Under the pieces are notes generated by a model. It was not told the DNA's origin and did no database searches. It saw only the letters and a program-made list of their open reading frames with translations. DNA of 12,172 nucleotides from Erythrobacter donghaensis (GTDB lineage: Bacteria; Pseudomonadota; Alphaproteobacteria; Sphingomonadales; Sphingomonadaceae), in the NCBI RefSeq assembly GCF_001557325.1, contig NZ_LSJS01000297.1:1-12172 (forward strand). The letters run 5' to 3'. The position numbers were made by a program, and so were the translations under genes. Below, piece by piece: positions 1 to 7,232 of the stretch. Numbering within the stretch: position 1 is the first letter of the stretch; each line of letters opens with the position of its first letter.

Positions 1-450
1 GGCGGCAGCCGCGGGAGCACCCGCATCGCCGCCGAGCCGCGCGCGCACCGCCACCAGGATGCGCGCGGCCTCGGCGCTGTCCGTTCGGCCATCCCACGCG
101 CTGATGTCGAGCAGCTGGAACTGGCGGAAGCCGAGCGGCGCCATTGTCCCGTCGATCGTCAGCGGCACCAGGCAGCCGCGCTCGCGCCCGCGCTGGGCCT
201 CGTCGCGCACCCAGTGCGAGGCGACCGATGTCGCCGACCACAGCACCACCACGCAGGCCGCGGTCTCCAGCGCGGCCTCGGTGGTCTGGAGGTAGTTCTC
301 GCCCCCCTCCAGCCGGCCGTCCCACCACACCTCGAAGCCCGCGCCTTCGAGCAGGTCGATCACCGGGCGGGCGCGGGCAAGATCGGTGCGCGAATAGCTG
401 ACGAACAGCAGCGGGCGCGCGCCCGGAGCCGTGTTCTCGCCGCCATCCAT
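1..450 (-). CDS. TIR-domain protein, N-terminal part (runs off the window)
   Basis: The reading frame stays open from an ATG at 450 to the first base of the window, so the 150 residues seen are only the N-terminal part. Residues 13-115 look like a bacterial TIR domain. There is a first strand LLFVSYSRTD (14-23), a second-strand block FEVWWDGRLEGG (39-50), VVVLWSATSV (67-76) before a conserved HWVRDE (79-84), then LVPLTID and GFRQFQLLD. TIR domains bind or cleave NAD and signal in cell-death or defence pathways, or act as protein-interaction modules. In alphaproteobacteria this TIR subtype is often fused to cyclase or TPR regions, but any such part is outside the window. Aligned by eye to SARM1, the catalytic Glu position falls on Tyr53, so NADase activity is uncertain. 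An AAGGGGGG ribosome site precedes 450; an in-frame ATG at 480 lacks one. It is divergent from the SPFH gene. Confidence 0.85.
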   Translation of the reverse strand, partial: MDGGENTAPGARPLLFVSYSRTDLARARPVIDLLEGAGFEVWWDGRLEGGENYLQTTEAALETAACVVVLWSATSVASHWVRDEAQRGRERGCLVPLTIDGTMAPLGFRQFQLLDISAWDGRTDSAEAARILVAVRARLGGDAGAPAAAA

Positions 451-580
451 CGCACCGCCCCCCTTCGCGCGTCGCTGCATCCGACCCGCTAGCTACAGCC
501 AAACCGTCCCGAGCGCCAAGCGATGATGCGCCCCGGTCCGCGCAGGGGCTCGCGAAAACGGCTTGACGATCCTGATCCAG

Positions 581-608
581 GATATAAAAATGATATCACA
601 ATTATATC
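581..608. promoter_or_regulatory. Interlocked inverted repeats, candidate operator/promoter of the SPFH-RHH operon
   Basis: Two copies of GATAT-N7-ATATC interlock here. The first is GATAT at 581-585 with ATATC at 593-597. The second is GATAT at 592-596 with ATATC at 604-608. Like half-sites are 11 bp apart, about one helical turn. The stretch is strikingly AT-rich in a GC-rich region. It lies just 20 bp upstream of the SPFH start codon, downstream of a TTGACG (563-568) that could be a -35 element. TATAAA at 583-588 is -10-like, but the 14-nt spacing is short. Ribbon-helix-helix repressors such as Arc bind tandem short sites about one turn apart, and such a protein is encoded two genes on, so autoregulation is a reasonable inference. 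Confidence 0.5.
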
Positions 609-627
609 GGGAAAATGGAGATTCGTC

Positions 628-1533
628 ATGTCCACTGCTGATACGCCCGCCCTCAACCGCAGCCGTGAATATCCGGCCGCGACCCAGAGCGGCTATGTGA
701 TGCTGCTGCTCAGCCTGGTGCTGGCGGCGATTGCCGTGTGGCTGTTCATCACCGCGGTGCGCGGGGAGGGGCCGCCGGACGGGATAGTGCTCAGCCTCGC
801 CATGGTGACCGGCTTTGCCAGCCTGTTCTGCCTGACGGGCTTCTACATGATCAACCCCAACGAGGCCGCGGCGATCCAGCTGTTCGGCGCCTACAAGGGC
901 ACCGACCGCAACGAAGGCCTGCGCTGGGTGCTGCCGTGGCTCGCGCGCAAGAAGATCGCGGTGCGCGCCAACAACGTCATCAGCGAGAAGATCAAGGTCA
1001 ACGACGCGCGCGGCAACCCGATCGAGATGGCCGCGCAGGTCGTCTGGCGCGTCACCGATACCGCGCAGGCGCTGTTCGATGTCGACGACTACCGCGAATT
1101 CGTCACCGCGCAGATGGAAGCCGCAGTCCGCGCGATCGGCTCGCGCTATCCCTATGACGACATCGAGCATCTCGAGATCACCCTGCGCGGCAATCACGAG
1201 GAGGTCGGCGCCGAATTGCGGATGGCACTGATCGAGCGGCTGTCGGTGGCGGGGATCACCGTCGACGAGTGCGGGCTCACCCACCTTGCCTATGCCCCCG
1301 AGATCGCCGGCGCGATGCTGCGCCGCCAGCAGGCCGAGGCGGTGATCGCCGCGCGCGCCAAGCTGGTCGAGGGCGCGGTCTCGATGGTCGAGCTGGCGCT
1401 GACCCAGCTCAGCGAGAAGGACGTCGTCCAGCTCGATGACGAGCGCAAGGCGGCGATGGTCTCGAACCTGATGGTGGTGCTGTGTTCCGAGCGCGACACC
1501 ACGCCGGTGGTCAATGCGGGGTCGCTCTACTGA
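628..1533 (+). CDS. SPFH/band-7 (stomatin-prohibitin-like) membrane protein
   Basis: This 301-residue protein has two hydrophobic segments, about residues 20-43 and 51-70, followed by an SPFH domain. The domain opens with [21 protein letters not shown] and continues with LRWVLPW, a strand region ending in [11 protein letters not shown], and YREFV...[13 protein letters not shown]. The last 60 residues form a helical Ala/Glu-rich region ([22 protein letters not shown]) typical of stomatin-type oligomerisation helices. SPFH proteins build membrane-bound rings or scaffolds that organise lipids and control membrane proteases such as FtsH. Which partner is involved here is not visible. The ATG at 628 is preceded by GGAG at 617-620 with good spacing; an in-frame ATG at 523 would add an unrelated Arg-rich tail and was not used. 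The stop is 10 nt before the ribbon-helix-helix gene, suggesting co-transcription. Confidence 0.88.
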   Translation: MSTADTPALNRSREYPAATQSGYVMLLLSLVLAAIAVWLFITAVRGEGPPDGIVLSLAMVTGFASLFCLTGFYMINPNEAAAIQLFGAYKGTDRNEGLRWVLPWLARKKIAVRANNVISEKIKVNDARGNPIEMAAQVVWRVTDTAQALFDVDDYREFVTAQMEAAVRAIGSRYPYDDIEHLEITLRGNHEEVGAELRMALIERLSVAGITVDECGLTHLAYAPEIAGAMLRRQQAEAVIAARAKLVEGAVSMVELALTQLSEKDVVQLDDERKAAMVSNLMVVLCSERDTTPVVNAGSLY

Positions 1534-1543
1534 AGAGCGTGCC

Positions 1544-1747
1544 ATGGTCGCAAAGAAAGCCTTTCCCCTGCGCCTCGATCCGGCGCTTCACGATGCGGTG
1601 CAGCGGCTCGCCGATGCCGATCTGCGCAGCGTGAACGCCGAGATCGAGGTGCTGCTGCGCGAGGCGCTGGCACGGCGGGGGATCAAGGTGGCACGCGCCG
1701 AGCCAGCCCGGCGCGGCCGCCCACCCGCCGCGGATCGCGACTCCTAA
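1544..1747 (+). CDS. Ribbon-helix-helix (Arc/HicB-antitoxin type) DNA-binding protein
   Basis: A 67-residue protein with the layout of an Arc/MetJ-like ribbon-helix-helix domain. It has a short strand FPLRLD (residues 6-11), a first helix PALHDAVQRLADADLR, and a second helix SVNAEIEVLLREALARRG, the usual helix after the conserved Ser/Asn-x-Ala-Glu-Ile turn. A basic tail with ARRGRPPA follows, resembling an AT-hook-like RGRP element. Such proteins dimerise and insert the two-stranded ribbon into the major groove, usually repressing their own operon. The start lies 10 nt after the SPFH stop, with only a weak GAAGAG ribosome site, which fits translational coupling. No toxin partner is apparent next to it, so I do not call it an antitoxin. 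The interlocked repeats before the SPFH gene are its most obvious possible target. Confidence 0.82.
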   Translation: MVAKKAFPLRLDPALHDAVQRLADADLRSVNAEIEVLLREALARRGIKVARAEPARRGRPPAADRDS

Positions 1748-1865
1748 CGTAAGTTAATCCGTTCTAATGCAGTGCTTTTTTGGAACAGAGAGAAGCGAAT
1801 GGGGGTGACTGCGGCACCGTCTTGATGTTAGAAGCCGGTCAACTAAAGAGTCGCAGGAGAGGCTT

Positions 1866-2186
1866 ATGCGTGATCGGGGGAAGCCCTTTGTCATGTACCG
1901 GCGGGGCCCGGCCAATTTCATCATCGTGCCGCGCGGGGCGGGTGGCTGGATCCAGTTCGCGGTATGGATGGCGCTGCTCGCGGCGCTGGTGATGTGGTTT
2001 GCCGACCATGCCGAAGCCAACGACAGCGGCGCGGACTACTACTACGGGCTGGCGCTGTTCGGCTTCGGCGTGTTCGCCTGGGTGGTCACGGGCCTGTGGT
2101 GGATGATGGCGCGGGCCGAAACAGTCGATGTCGCCGAGTTGATGCGCAGTCGTCAGCGGGAACGGCGCAAGCGTCAGCGGGGTTAG
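1866..2186 (+). CDS. Small two-helix membrane protein of unknown function
   Basis: I do not recognise a family. The 106-residue product has a short basic N-terminus (MRDRGKPF), then two hydrophobic segments at about residues 28-46 (WIQFAVWMALLAALVMWFA) and 61-82 (YYYGLALFGFGVFAWVVTGLWW). An acidic loop (DHAEANDSGADYY) separates them, and a very basic C-terminal tail (RSRQRERRKRQRG) follows. By the positive-inside rule both termini should be cytoplasmic. The ATG at 1866 has a strong AGGAGAGG ribosome site at 1855-1862. The gene is 118 nt after the ribbon-helix-helix gene and 35 nt before the secreted protein gene. Codon use and GC content look like the neighbours. Function is not predictable from the sequence alone. 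Confidence 0.75.
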   Translation: MRDRGKPFVMYRRGPANFIIVPRGAGGWIQFAVWMALLAALVMWFADHAEANDSGADYYYGLALFGFGVFAWVVTGLWWMMARAETVDVAELMRSRQRERRKRQRG

Positions 2187-2221
2187 TAGGAACCCTGCCG
2201 CACCCGGCGGATTGTGCCGAC

Positions 2222-3220
2222 ATGGCCGCCCGCTCGCGCACTCTTGCCCTCATCACCGCCGCGGCACTGGTCGGCGCGCCTGTCGTCGCTGCGACGCCGG
2301 GCCTCGCTGCGCAGAACACCGAGACGCCGGATGTCGCCGCACCGGCGGCACCGGTCCCCGCCCCATGGCCCGACGAGCTGGTGCTGCGTGGCGACAACAC
2401 CATCACCCTTTGGCTCAATGGCCAGCAAGTCCGGCTCGAGGTCAGCGCCGAGGCGTTCGGGCTGCCGGTGGTCAATCCGGACACCGCCGCGCAGGCACTG
2501 CTGGTCGCCGATGGCAGGCGCGGCTGGCGGTTCGGGCCGGTCGTGGTCGAGGGCGAGACCACCAGCGCGCCGACCGATTTCGGCGCGGGGCCGCTGCCGC
2601 TCGCGGTCAGCTGGTCCGACCGGGCGGTCTCGGACAAGGCCGACGGGGTGATCGGCGTCCACCACATGCCCTATGCCCGCGTGACCTTCGTCTTCGATGA
2701 GCCTGCGCCGGACGAGGTGCTCCAACGCTTTCCCCTGCGCCGCACGGGCGGGGACAGCAACACCCGGCTCGGCACCGAGGTGGTGGTCGGCAAGCGAAAG
2801 CTGATGATGATCTTCGTCCCCGAACGCCGCGAGAACCTCGTCACCGCCCCCACCGCCAATTTCATCGCCACCCATCGGGAAGGCGGTTTCGAGCCCGGAT
2901 CGCAGGGAATCGCGGTGATGGATTTCGGCGTCGAGCGCCCCACCCGGGTGATGCGCATCGCCGAGCCGATCCTGCTCGGCGACCTCGCGCTCGAGCGCTT
3001 TGCGGTGCGGATCGAGGATTATGGCGAGCCGCGCCGCGTGGGCGAGATCGCGGCGGATGACCCGCGCTTCGATCCCGACACCATCCTCGTCAGCCGCCGC
3101 AAGGGGCGCGGAAAGCCCGATCTCCTCACCCGCATCGGGCGCGACCAGATCGCGCATTGCTCGTCGATCACCTATGACCTGCGGGCGGAGGAAATCCGCC
3201 TGTCCTGCGCGCCGCGCTAG
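2222..3220 (+). CDS. Secreted/periplasmic protein, aspartic-protease-like fold without catalytic Asp
   Basis: The 332-residue protein begins with a Sec-type signal peptide: basic MAARSR, hydrophobic LALITAAALVGAPVVA, and a likely cleavage near the AA at residue 30. The mature part has strand-rich stretches arranged like a pepsin/retropepsin-type domain. NGQQVRLEVSAEAFGLPVVN (residues 62-81) resembles the first strand-loop where active enzymes carry Asp-Thr/Ser-Gly. KADGVIGVHHMPYARVTF (near 140-157) resembles the conserved D-G-hydrophobic-hydrophobic-G turn followed by a strand. The Asp-Thr-Gly triad itself is absent (VSAEAFG), so proteolysis is unlikely by this route. The fold assignment is inference by eye. 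The C-terminus holds two Cys (HCSSITYD and LSCAPR) that could form a disulfide. The ribosome site is weak (GGCGG at 2206-2210). The stop codon interlocks with that of the convergent bchJ. Confidence 0.75.
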   Translation: MAARSRTLALITAAALVGAPVVAATPGLAAQNTETPDVAAPAAPVPAPWPDELVLRGDNTITLWLNGQQVRLEVSAEAFGLPVVNPDTAAQALLVADGRRGWRFGPVVVEGETTSAPTDFGAGPLPLAVSWSDRAVSDKADGVIGVHHMPYARVTFVFDEPAPDEVLQRFPLRRTGGDSNTRLGTEVVVGKRKLMMIFVPERRENLVTAPTANFIATHREGGFEPGSQGIAVMDFGVERPTRVMRIAEPILLGDLALERFAVRIEDYGEPRRVGEIAADDPRFDPDTILVSRRKGRGKPDLLTRIGRDQIAHCSSITYDLRAEEIRLSCAPR

Positions 3221-3849
3221 CTGCGGGTGATGGCGTAGCTGCGGGCCATGTCGCAGGGCACGTCGGGTTCGATCATCCGGCATGTGCAATTTGGCGCCAC
3301 AAGCACGCGGTAAAGCCGGGTGAAGACCGCCGCATACCAGTGGAACAGGCTTTCGGGCGGCGGCAGGCGATCGCCCGCCAGGCTGCGGTCGATGGTGAAG
3401 CGCCATGCGTCCTGCGGGGTGAAGGCTCCGCCCCCGACGAACGTCCAGGCGTGCTTGCGGATCGCCGCCATCAGCAGCGGCGCGGCGAGACTTGCGGGGA
3501 GGCGGCGCAGCAGCCAGCCGGCGGCGCGCGGAATGCGCCGGGCGATGATGTAATCCGCCGTGCGCGCCCCCGCCTCCTCGGCGATGACGGCCGCGCCTAT
3601 CGGATCGTGCAGAGCCAGCCAGCGGTGAAGTCGCAGCGCCTCGGTCTCGGGGATCATGTGCGCGCCGCTCGGCAGGTGGGCGATCTGCGCATCGGCGAGA
3701 ATCGCTTGCGTTTCGGCGTGACCCAGCCGTTCCTCCATCACCTCCACCGCCTTGAGCACGGCGTTGGGCCCGATCAGCGCCTCGGCCCGCCGCCGTGCGA
3801 GGATGCGCCGTTCAGTCGACATCGATCCGATCCCGTTTGCGGCTTTCAT
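3217..3849 (-). CDS. bchJ: BchJ, bacteriochlorophyll 4-vinyl-reductase-family (V4R) protein
   Basis: The product (210 residues from the ATG at 3849) matches the BchJ family. It has an N-terminal helical part ([21 protein letters not shown]), a central [16 protein letters not shown]...[15 protein letters not shown] block, and a C-terminal V4R domain. That domain has [11 protein letters not shown] and a cysteine cluster [16 protein letters not shown] that could bind a metal. BchJ was originally named a 4-vinyl (now 8-vinyl) protochlorophyllide reductase. Later work showed BciA and BciB to be the vinyl reductases, and BchJ may instead help deliver substrate, so the enzymatic label is doubtful. 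It follows bchE directly and overlaps it. The start is uncertain: ATG 3849 has an AAGGA ribosome site, while ATG 3822 gives a compact 11-nt overlap but lacks a good site. The stop overlaps the convergent gene's stop at CTAG. Confidence 0.88.
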   Translation of the reverse strand: MKAANGIGSMSTERRILARRRAEALIGPNAVLKAVEVMEERLGHAETQAILADAQIAHLPSGAHMIPETEALRLHRWLALHDPIGAAVIAEEAGARTADYIIARRIPRAAGWLLRRLPASLAAPLLMAAIRKHAWTFVGGGAFTPQDAWRFTIDRSLAGDRLPPPESLFHWYAAVFTRLYRVLVAPNCTCRMIEPDVPCDMARSYAITRS

Positions 3850-5440
3850 CCCCCCGTTCCTTGGCACGCTCCTTCATCTGCGCCCGCACCGCCTCGCGGC
3901 GCTCGGCCGCCTGCGCGGCCTTGTCGGCATTGGTCTCCCAGTCGGTCGCGGCGTCGGCGGCAGCGAGGCGGCTTTCGTCGAAGTGCCAGTCGAGCTGCTT
4001 CTTGGTCTGCGGGCCCCAATAGCCGGCCTTGCCGAGATCGTAGAAGGTCCGTTTGAACCCGGCGCGCAGGAAGGCCCACAGGCACCCGAGCAGATAGCGC
4101 CGCCGGAAGCCGGTGCCGCGCCACGGATAGTGGAACAGCGCCTTGCGGCTGTAGAACCGGCGATAATTCTTCATCACCCCGTCGAGCAGTTCGCCCCGCT
4201 CCATCGCGGCGGGCTTCATGATCGGGGTGACGAAGTTGTACTTGCTGAAATCATGGACCTCGACCTGATCCTTCAGCGTCTCGAACAGCGGGGTGTAGGG
4301 CCAGGGCGTGTACATGGCCCAATTGGCAAGATCGGGCTGCCAGTCCCACGCCATCTGGAAGGTGTCCTCGAGCGTCTCCGGCGTCTCGTTGTCCAGCCCG
4401 ACGATGAACTGCGCTTCCACGAAGATATCCGCATCGCGCAGCAGCTTGATCGCCTGCTTGTTCTCCTCGACCCTGGTTTCCTTGTTGAACCGGTCGAGCT
4501 TCATCTGCGCCGCTGCCTCGGTGCCGAGGCTGACGTGCACGAGGCCAGCCTTGCGGTAGAAGGGCAGCAGTTCCTTGTCGCGGTAGATATCGGTGACGCG
4601 GGTGTTGATCCCCCACTTCACTTTATCCGGCAGCCCGCGATCGATCAGCTCCTGACAGAAGCGGATGAAGGCCTTGCGGTTGATGGTCGGCTCCTCGTCC
4701 GCAAGGATGAAGAAGCCGACGCCGTGCTTCTCGTGGAGCTCCTCGATCTCGTCGACAACGTCCTTGGGATCGCGCACCCGGTAGTCGCGCCAGAACTTCC
4801 ACTGCGAGCAGAACGAGCAGGTGAAGGGGCAGCCGCGCGCCAGATTGGGGATGGCGACGCGGGTGCCCAAGGGGATGTAGGTGTACTGGTTCCAGTCGAG
4901 AACGTCCCAATCGGGCTTGATCGAAGCCATGTCCTTGATGGTGTCTGCCGCTTCGGTGGCGACCACCTGATCGCCTTCGCGGAAGGCGAGGCCCTTGATG
5001 GCGCGCGCGTCTTTGGGCCAGCGGCCTTGCTCGATCGCGGTGAACAGCTCGACCGCGATCTCCTCGCCCTCGCCCCGCACGATCACGTCGATATGGGGGG
5101 CTTCGGCGAGCACCTGCTGGTACATGAAGGTCGCATGGATGCCGCCGAGGACGCGCACCGCCTGCGGCACGTGGAGCGCGGCGATCTCCAGCACGCGCTC
5201 GGCGGCATAGATCGAGGGGGTGATCGCGGTGGTGCCGACCACATCGGGCTGGAGCGCGGTCATGCGCTGGCGCAGCTCGTCGTCCGACAGGCCCTCGGTC
5301 ATCGCGTCGATGAAGGTGATGTCATCGAAACCTGCGCGCTTCAGCGGCCCCGTCAGGTAGGCAACCCAGGCGGGCGGCCAAGTCCCGGCAATCTCGGCCC
5401 CGCCCGAGCGATAGTTGGGATGGACGAACAGAATGCGCAT
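3812..5440 (-). CDS. bchE: BchE, anaerobic Mg-protoporphyrin IX monomethyl ester oxidative cyclase
   Basis: A 542-residue B12-dependent-type radical SAM protein. The N-terminal 190 residues form a cobalamin-binding-like Rossmann domain: [33 protein letters not shown] and [11 protein letters not shown]. The radical SAM core follows with the cluster motif CPFTCSFC (Cys204, Cys208, Cys211), then [15 protein letters not shown] and GINTRV. The C-terminal [14 protein letters not shown] and [19 protein letters not shown] resemble BchE proteins. The enzyme closes the isocyclic E ring of bacteriochlorophyll, turning Mg-protoporphyrin IX monomethyl ester into divinyl protochlorophyllide with oxygen taken from water. 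It therefore works at low O2, unlike the O2-dependent AcsF. ATG 5440 has an AAGGGGGAA ribosome site. Length is normal for the family apart from a charged Lys/Arg/Glu-rich tail. It probably forms one transcript with bchJ. Confidence 0.96.
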   Translation of the reverse strand: MRILFVHPNYRSGGAEIAGTWPPAWVAYLTGPLKRAGFDDITFIDAMTEGLSDDELRQRMTALQPDVVGTTAITPSIYAAERVLEIAALHVPQAVRVLGGIHATFMYQQVLAEAPHIDVIVRGEGEEIAVELFTAIEQGRWPKDARAIKGLAFREGDQVVATEAADTIKDMASIKPDWDVLDWNQYTYIPLGTRVAIPNLARGCPFTCSFCSQWKFWRDYRVRDPKDVVDEIEELHEKHGVGFFILADEEPTINRKAFIRFCQELIDRGLPDKVKWGINTRVTDIYRDKELLPFYRKAGLVHVSLGTEAAAQMKLDRFNKETRVEENKQAIKLLRDADIFVEAQFIVGLDNETPETLEDTFQMAWDWQPDLANWAMYTPWPYTPLFETLKDQVEVHDFSKYNFVTPIMKPAAMERGELLDGVMKNYRRFYSRKALFHYPWRGTGFRRRYLLGCLWAFLRAGFKRTFYDLGKAGYWGPQTKKQLDWHFDESRLAAADAATDWETNADKAAQAAERREAVRAQMKERAKERGDESRKRDRIDVD

Positions 5441-5495
5441 GGGCCGATTCCCCCTTCAGGATGGCCCAAGGTGGGGGAGATGGCAGCGCTGCGCT

Positions 5496-5509
5496 TTGCG
5501 TCAGATCAA
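5496..5509. promoter_or_regulatory. FNR/FnrL-like site upstream of bchE
   Basis: On the + strand the site reads TTGCG-TCAG-ATCAA. It matches the FNR consensus TTGAT-N4-ATCAA at 8 of 10 defined positions, with one half-site perfect. It sits 56 nt upstream of the bchE start, in the only 79-nt spacer between bchE and the preceding VOC gene. FnrL activates bchE in Rhodobacter-type phototrophs under low oxygen, which fits an oxygen-sensitive enzyme. I could not identify a convincing -10 element downstream of it, and no PpsR-type TGT-N12-ACA site was found in the spacer. The nearby GCAGCGCTGC (5483-5492) is a perfect 10-bp palindrome of unknown meaning. Confidence 0.45.
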
Positions 5510-5519
5510 ATGTTAAAGC

Positions 5520-6083
5520 TCACGCCTTCCCCGCGTGTTCCGCGCGGGCGATTTCGTGGAGCCAGTCGGCGTGGCGCGGGGCGGTCTTGGTCTGCGACCA
5601 CTCCTCCAGCATCACCGGAGCGACGCGGGCGAGTTCGGCATATTGCTCCTCGGTGCCGATATCGGCGGCAAGTTCCACCCGGTGCCCGTTGGGATCGAAG
5701 AAGTAGATCGACTTGAAGATGCCATGATGCGTGGGCCCGAGCACGTCGATCCCCAAGCCAACGATATGCGCCTTGGCCGCCAGCAGCGCCTCCTCCGAAG
5801 GCACCTTCAGCGCCAGATGCTGCACCCATGCGGGGGTGTTCGGGTCCTTGCCCATCTCCGGCTGGTTCGGCAGCTCGAAGAAGGCGAGGATGTTGCCGTT
5901 CCCCGCATCGAGGAAGATGTGCATGTAGGGATCATACTCGCCGGTCGAGGGCACGTGATCCTCGGCAAAGGCGGTGGTGTAGGTCATGCCGAGCACGCGG
6001 GCGTACCACTCCACCGTCTCCTTGGCGTCCTTGCAGCGATAGGCGGCGTGATGGATCCCGGCGAGGTTCACGGGGTGGGTCAT
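5520..6083 (-). CDS. VOC-superfamily (glyoxalase/dioxygenase-fold) protein
   Basis: A 187-residue protein with the two-module beta-alpha-beta-beta-beta pattern of the vicinal oxygen chelate superfamily. Candidate metal ligands are in the usual places: His11/His12 in GIHHAAYR, Glu70 in LAFFELP, His89 in WVQHLALKV and Glu137 in GHRVELA. The sequence [12 protein letters not shown] is a typical ring-cleaving dioxygenase/glyoxalase signature. The specific reaction cannot be read from the sequence; glyoxalase, extradiol dioxygenase or isomerase are all possible. Its ATG overlaps the hpd stop as ATGA, with a GAGGAG ribosome site inside hpd. The two genes are therefore translated together, and a role in tyrosine or other aromatic-acid catabolism is likely by context. 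The C-terminal 40 residues form a helical extension ending in RAEHAGKA. Confidence 0.88.
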   Translation of the reverse strand: MTHPVNLAGIHHAAYRCKDAKETVEWYARVLGMTYTTAFAEDHVPSTGEYDPYMHIFLDAGNGNILAFFELPNQPEMGKDPNTPAWVQHLALKVPSEEALLAAKAHIVGLGIDVLGPTHHGIFKSIYFFDPNGHRVELAADIGTEEQYAELARVAPVMLEEWSQTKTAPRHADWLHEIARAEHAGKA

Positions 6084-7210
6084 TCGGCGGGCTCCTCGAC
6101 GTTCAGCACCCCGCGGATGATCTGATCGCGCTCCATGCTTTCGAACAGGGCCTTGAAGTTGCCCTCGCCGAAGCCTTCGTCGCCCTTGCGCTGGATGAAT
6201 TCGAAGAACACCGGCCCGACCTGCGCCTGCGCGAAGATCTGGAGGAGGAGGCGGGGCGAGCCGCCCTCGGTGGTGCCATCAAGCAGGATGCCGCGCATCT
6301 TGAGCGCATCGACATCCTCGCCATGGCCGGGGAGGCGTTCGGCGAGCATCTCGTAATAGGTCGCAGGCGGCGCGGTCATGAAGGGGACGCCGAGCTTTTG
6401 CAGGCGGTCCCAGCAGGCGACGAGATCGTCGCAGATCAGCGCGATGTGCTGGATGCCCTCGCCGTTGAAGGCGCGCAGGAACTCCTCGATCTGGCCCTTC
6501 CCGCCTTCGCCTTCCTCGTTGAGCGGGATGCGGATCTTGCCGTCCGGCGCGGTCAGGGCCTTGCTGGTGAGGCCGGTATATTCGCCCTTGATGTCGAAGA
6601 AGCGGATCTCGCGGAAGTTGAACAGGGTCTCGTAATAGTCGGCCCAGTACTTCATCCGCCCGCCATAGACGTTGTGGGTGAGGTGATCGATGGTGTGGAA
6701 GCCCGCACCCTCGGGGCGGCGCTCGACGCCGGGGAGGTACTCGAAATCGATGTCGTAGATGGTGAGGCCGTTGCCGCCTGCCGCGCCCTCGTAGCGGTCG
6801 ACCAGATAGAGGATCGCCCCGCCGATGCCGCGGATCGCGGGGATGCGCAGTTCCATCACGCCGGTCTGGACCGCGACGGGCTCGGCGCCCTTGGCGATGA
6901 GGTGGTCATAGGCCTTGGCGGCATCGCGCACGCGGAAGGCCATGCCGCAGGCCGAGGGGCCATGCTCGCGCGCGAAATACCACGCGGCCGAGCGCGGCTC
7001 GTAATTGGCGATGAGGTTGATGCCGCCCTGCCGCCACAGGTGCACGTCCTTCGAGCGGTGCCGGGCGACGCGGGTGAAGCCCATCGCCTCGAACACCGGC
7101 TCGAGCACGCCCTTTTCCGGCGCGCAGAACTCGACGAATTCGAACCCGTCGAGGCCGGCGGGGTTGTCGAAGAGGTCTTGCCCCCCTTGCGTGGTGGTCG
7201 GCGCGTTCAT
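6080..7210 (-). CDS. hpd: 4-hydroxyphenylpyruvate dioxygenase
   Basis: This 376-residue enzyme converts 4-hydroxyphenylpyruvate to homogentisate with O2, the second step of tyrosine breakdown. The three Fe(II) ligands are clear: His176 in [11 protein letters not shown], His255 in GIQHIAL and Glu337 in [12 protein letters not shown]. Their spacings (79 and 82 residues) equal those of the Pseudomonas enzyme. The N-terminal VOC domain starts at [10 protein letters not shown], and the C-terminal closing helix [14 protein letters not shown] is present, so the protein is complete. The ATG at 7210 has a GGAGGGG ribosome site. A MarR-type palindrome lies 23 nt upstream over the likely promoter. The downstream VOC gene overlaps by 4 nt. 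Homogentisate dioxygenase and later steps are not in the window. Confidence 0.97.
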   Translation of the reverse strand: MNAPTTTQGGQDLFDNPAGLDGFEFVEFCAPEKGVLEPVFEAMGFTRVARHRSKDVHLWRQGGINLIANYEPRSAAWYFAREHGPSACGMAFRVRDAAKAYDHLIAKGAEPVAVQTGVMELRIPAIRGIGGAILYLVDRYEGAAGGNGLTIYDIDFEYLPGVERRPEGAGFHTIDHLTHNVYGGRMKYWADYYETLFNFREIRFFDIKGEYTGLTSKALTAPDGKIRIPLNEEGEGGKGQIEEFLRAFNGEGIQHIALICDDLVACWDRLQKLGVPFMTAPPATYYEMLAERLPGHGEDVDALKMRGILLDGTTEGGSPRLLLQIFAQAQVGPVFFEFIQRKGDEGFGEGNFKALFESMERDQIIRGVLNVEEPAE

Positions 7211-7232
7211 CGGTGATCCCCTCCGGTGGCGA

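Noticed and set aside
493..1545. Open frame (350 codons) on the - strand opposite the SPFH gene
   Set aside because: The SPFH protein on the + strand has membrane segments and domain motifs; the antisense frame is His/Arg/Asp-rich with no signature.
1544..1747. Toxin-antitoxin module
   Set aside because: The ribbon-helix-helix protein resembles HicB/Arc antitoxins, but no toxin-like gene is adjacent; its neighbours are SPFH and a small membrane protein.
1748..1865. Promoter or terminator in the 118-nt gap before the small membrane protein
   Set aside because: TTGATG (1822-1827) and TAAAGA (1844-1849) are 16 nt apart, but the -10 match is poor and transcription would start in the ribosome site. 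The T-run near 1777 has no stem before it.
5441..5519. PpsR/CrtJ-type TGT-N12-ACA site before bchE
   Set aside because: No TGT is followed by ACA at the required distance in this spacer.
3752..5716. Long open frame (654 codons) on the + strand opposite bchE
   Set aside because: It is antisense to a clear BchE. Its product is low-complexity (Leu/Ala/Arg/Glu/Val-rich) and matches no family; it reflects GC-rich codon bias on the opposite strand.
5828..7216. Open frame (462 codons) on the + strand opposite hpd
   Set aside because: It is antisense to an HPD with all metal ligands and has no recognisable motifs; a GC-bias shadow.
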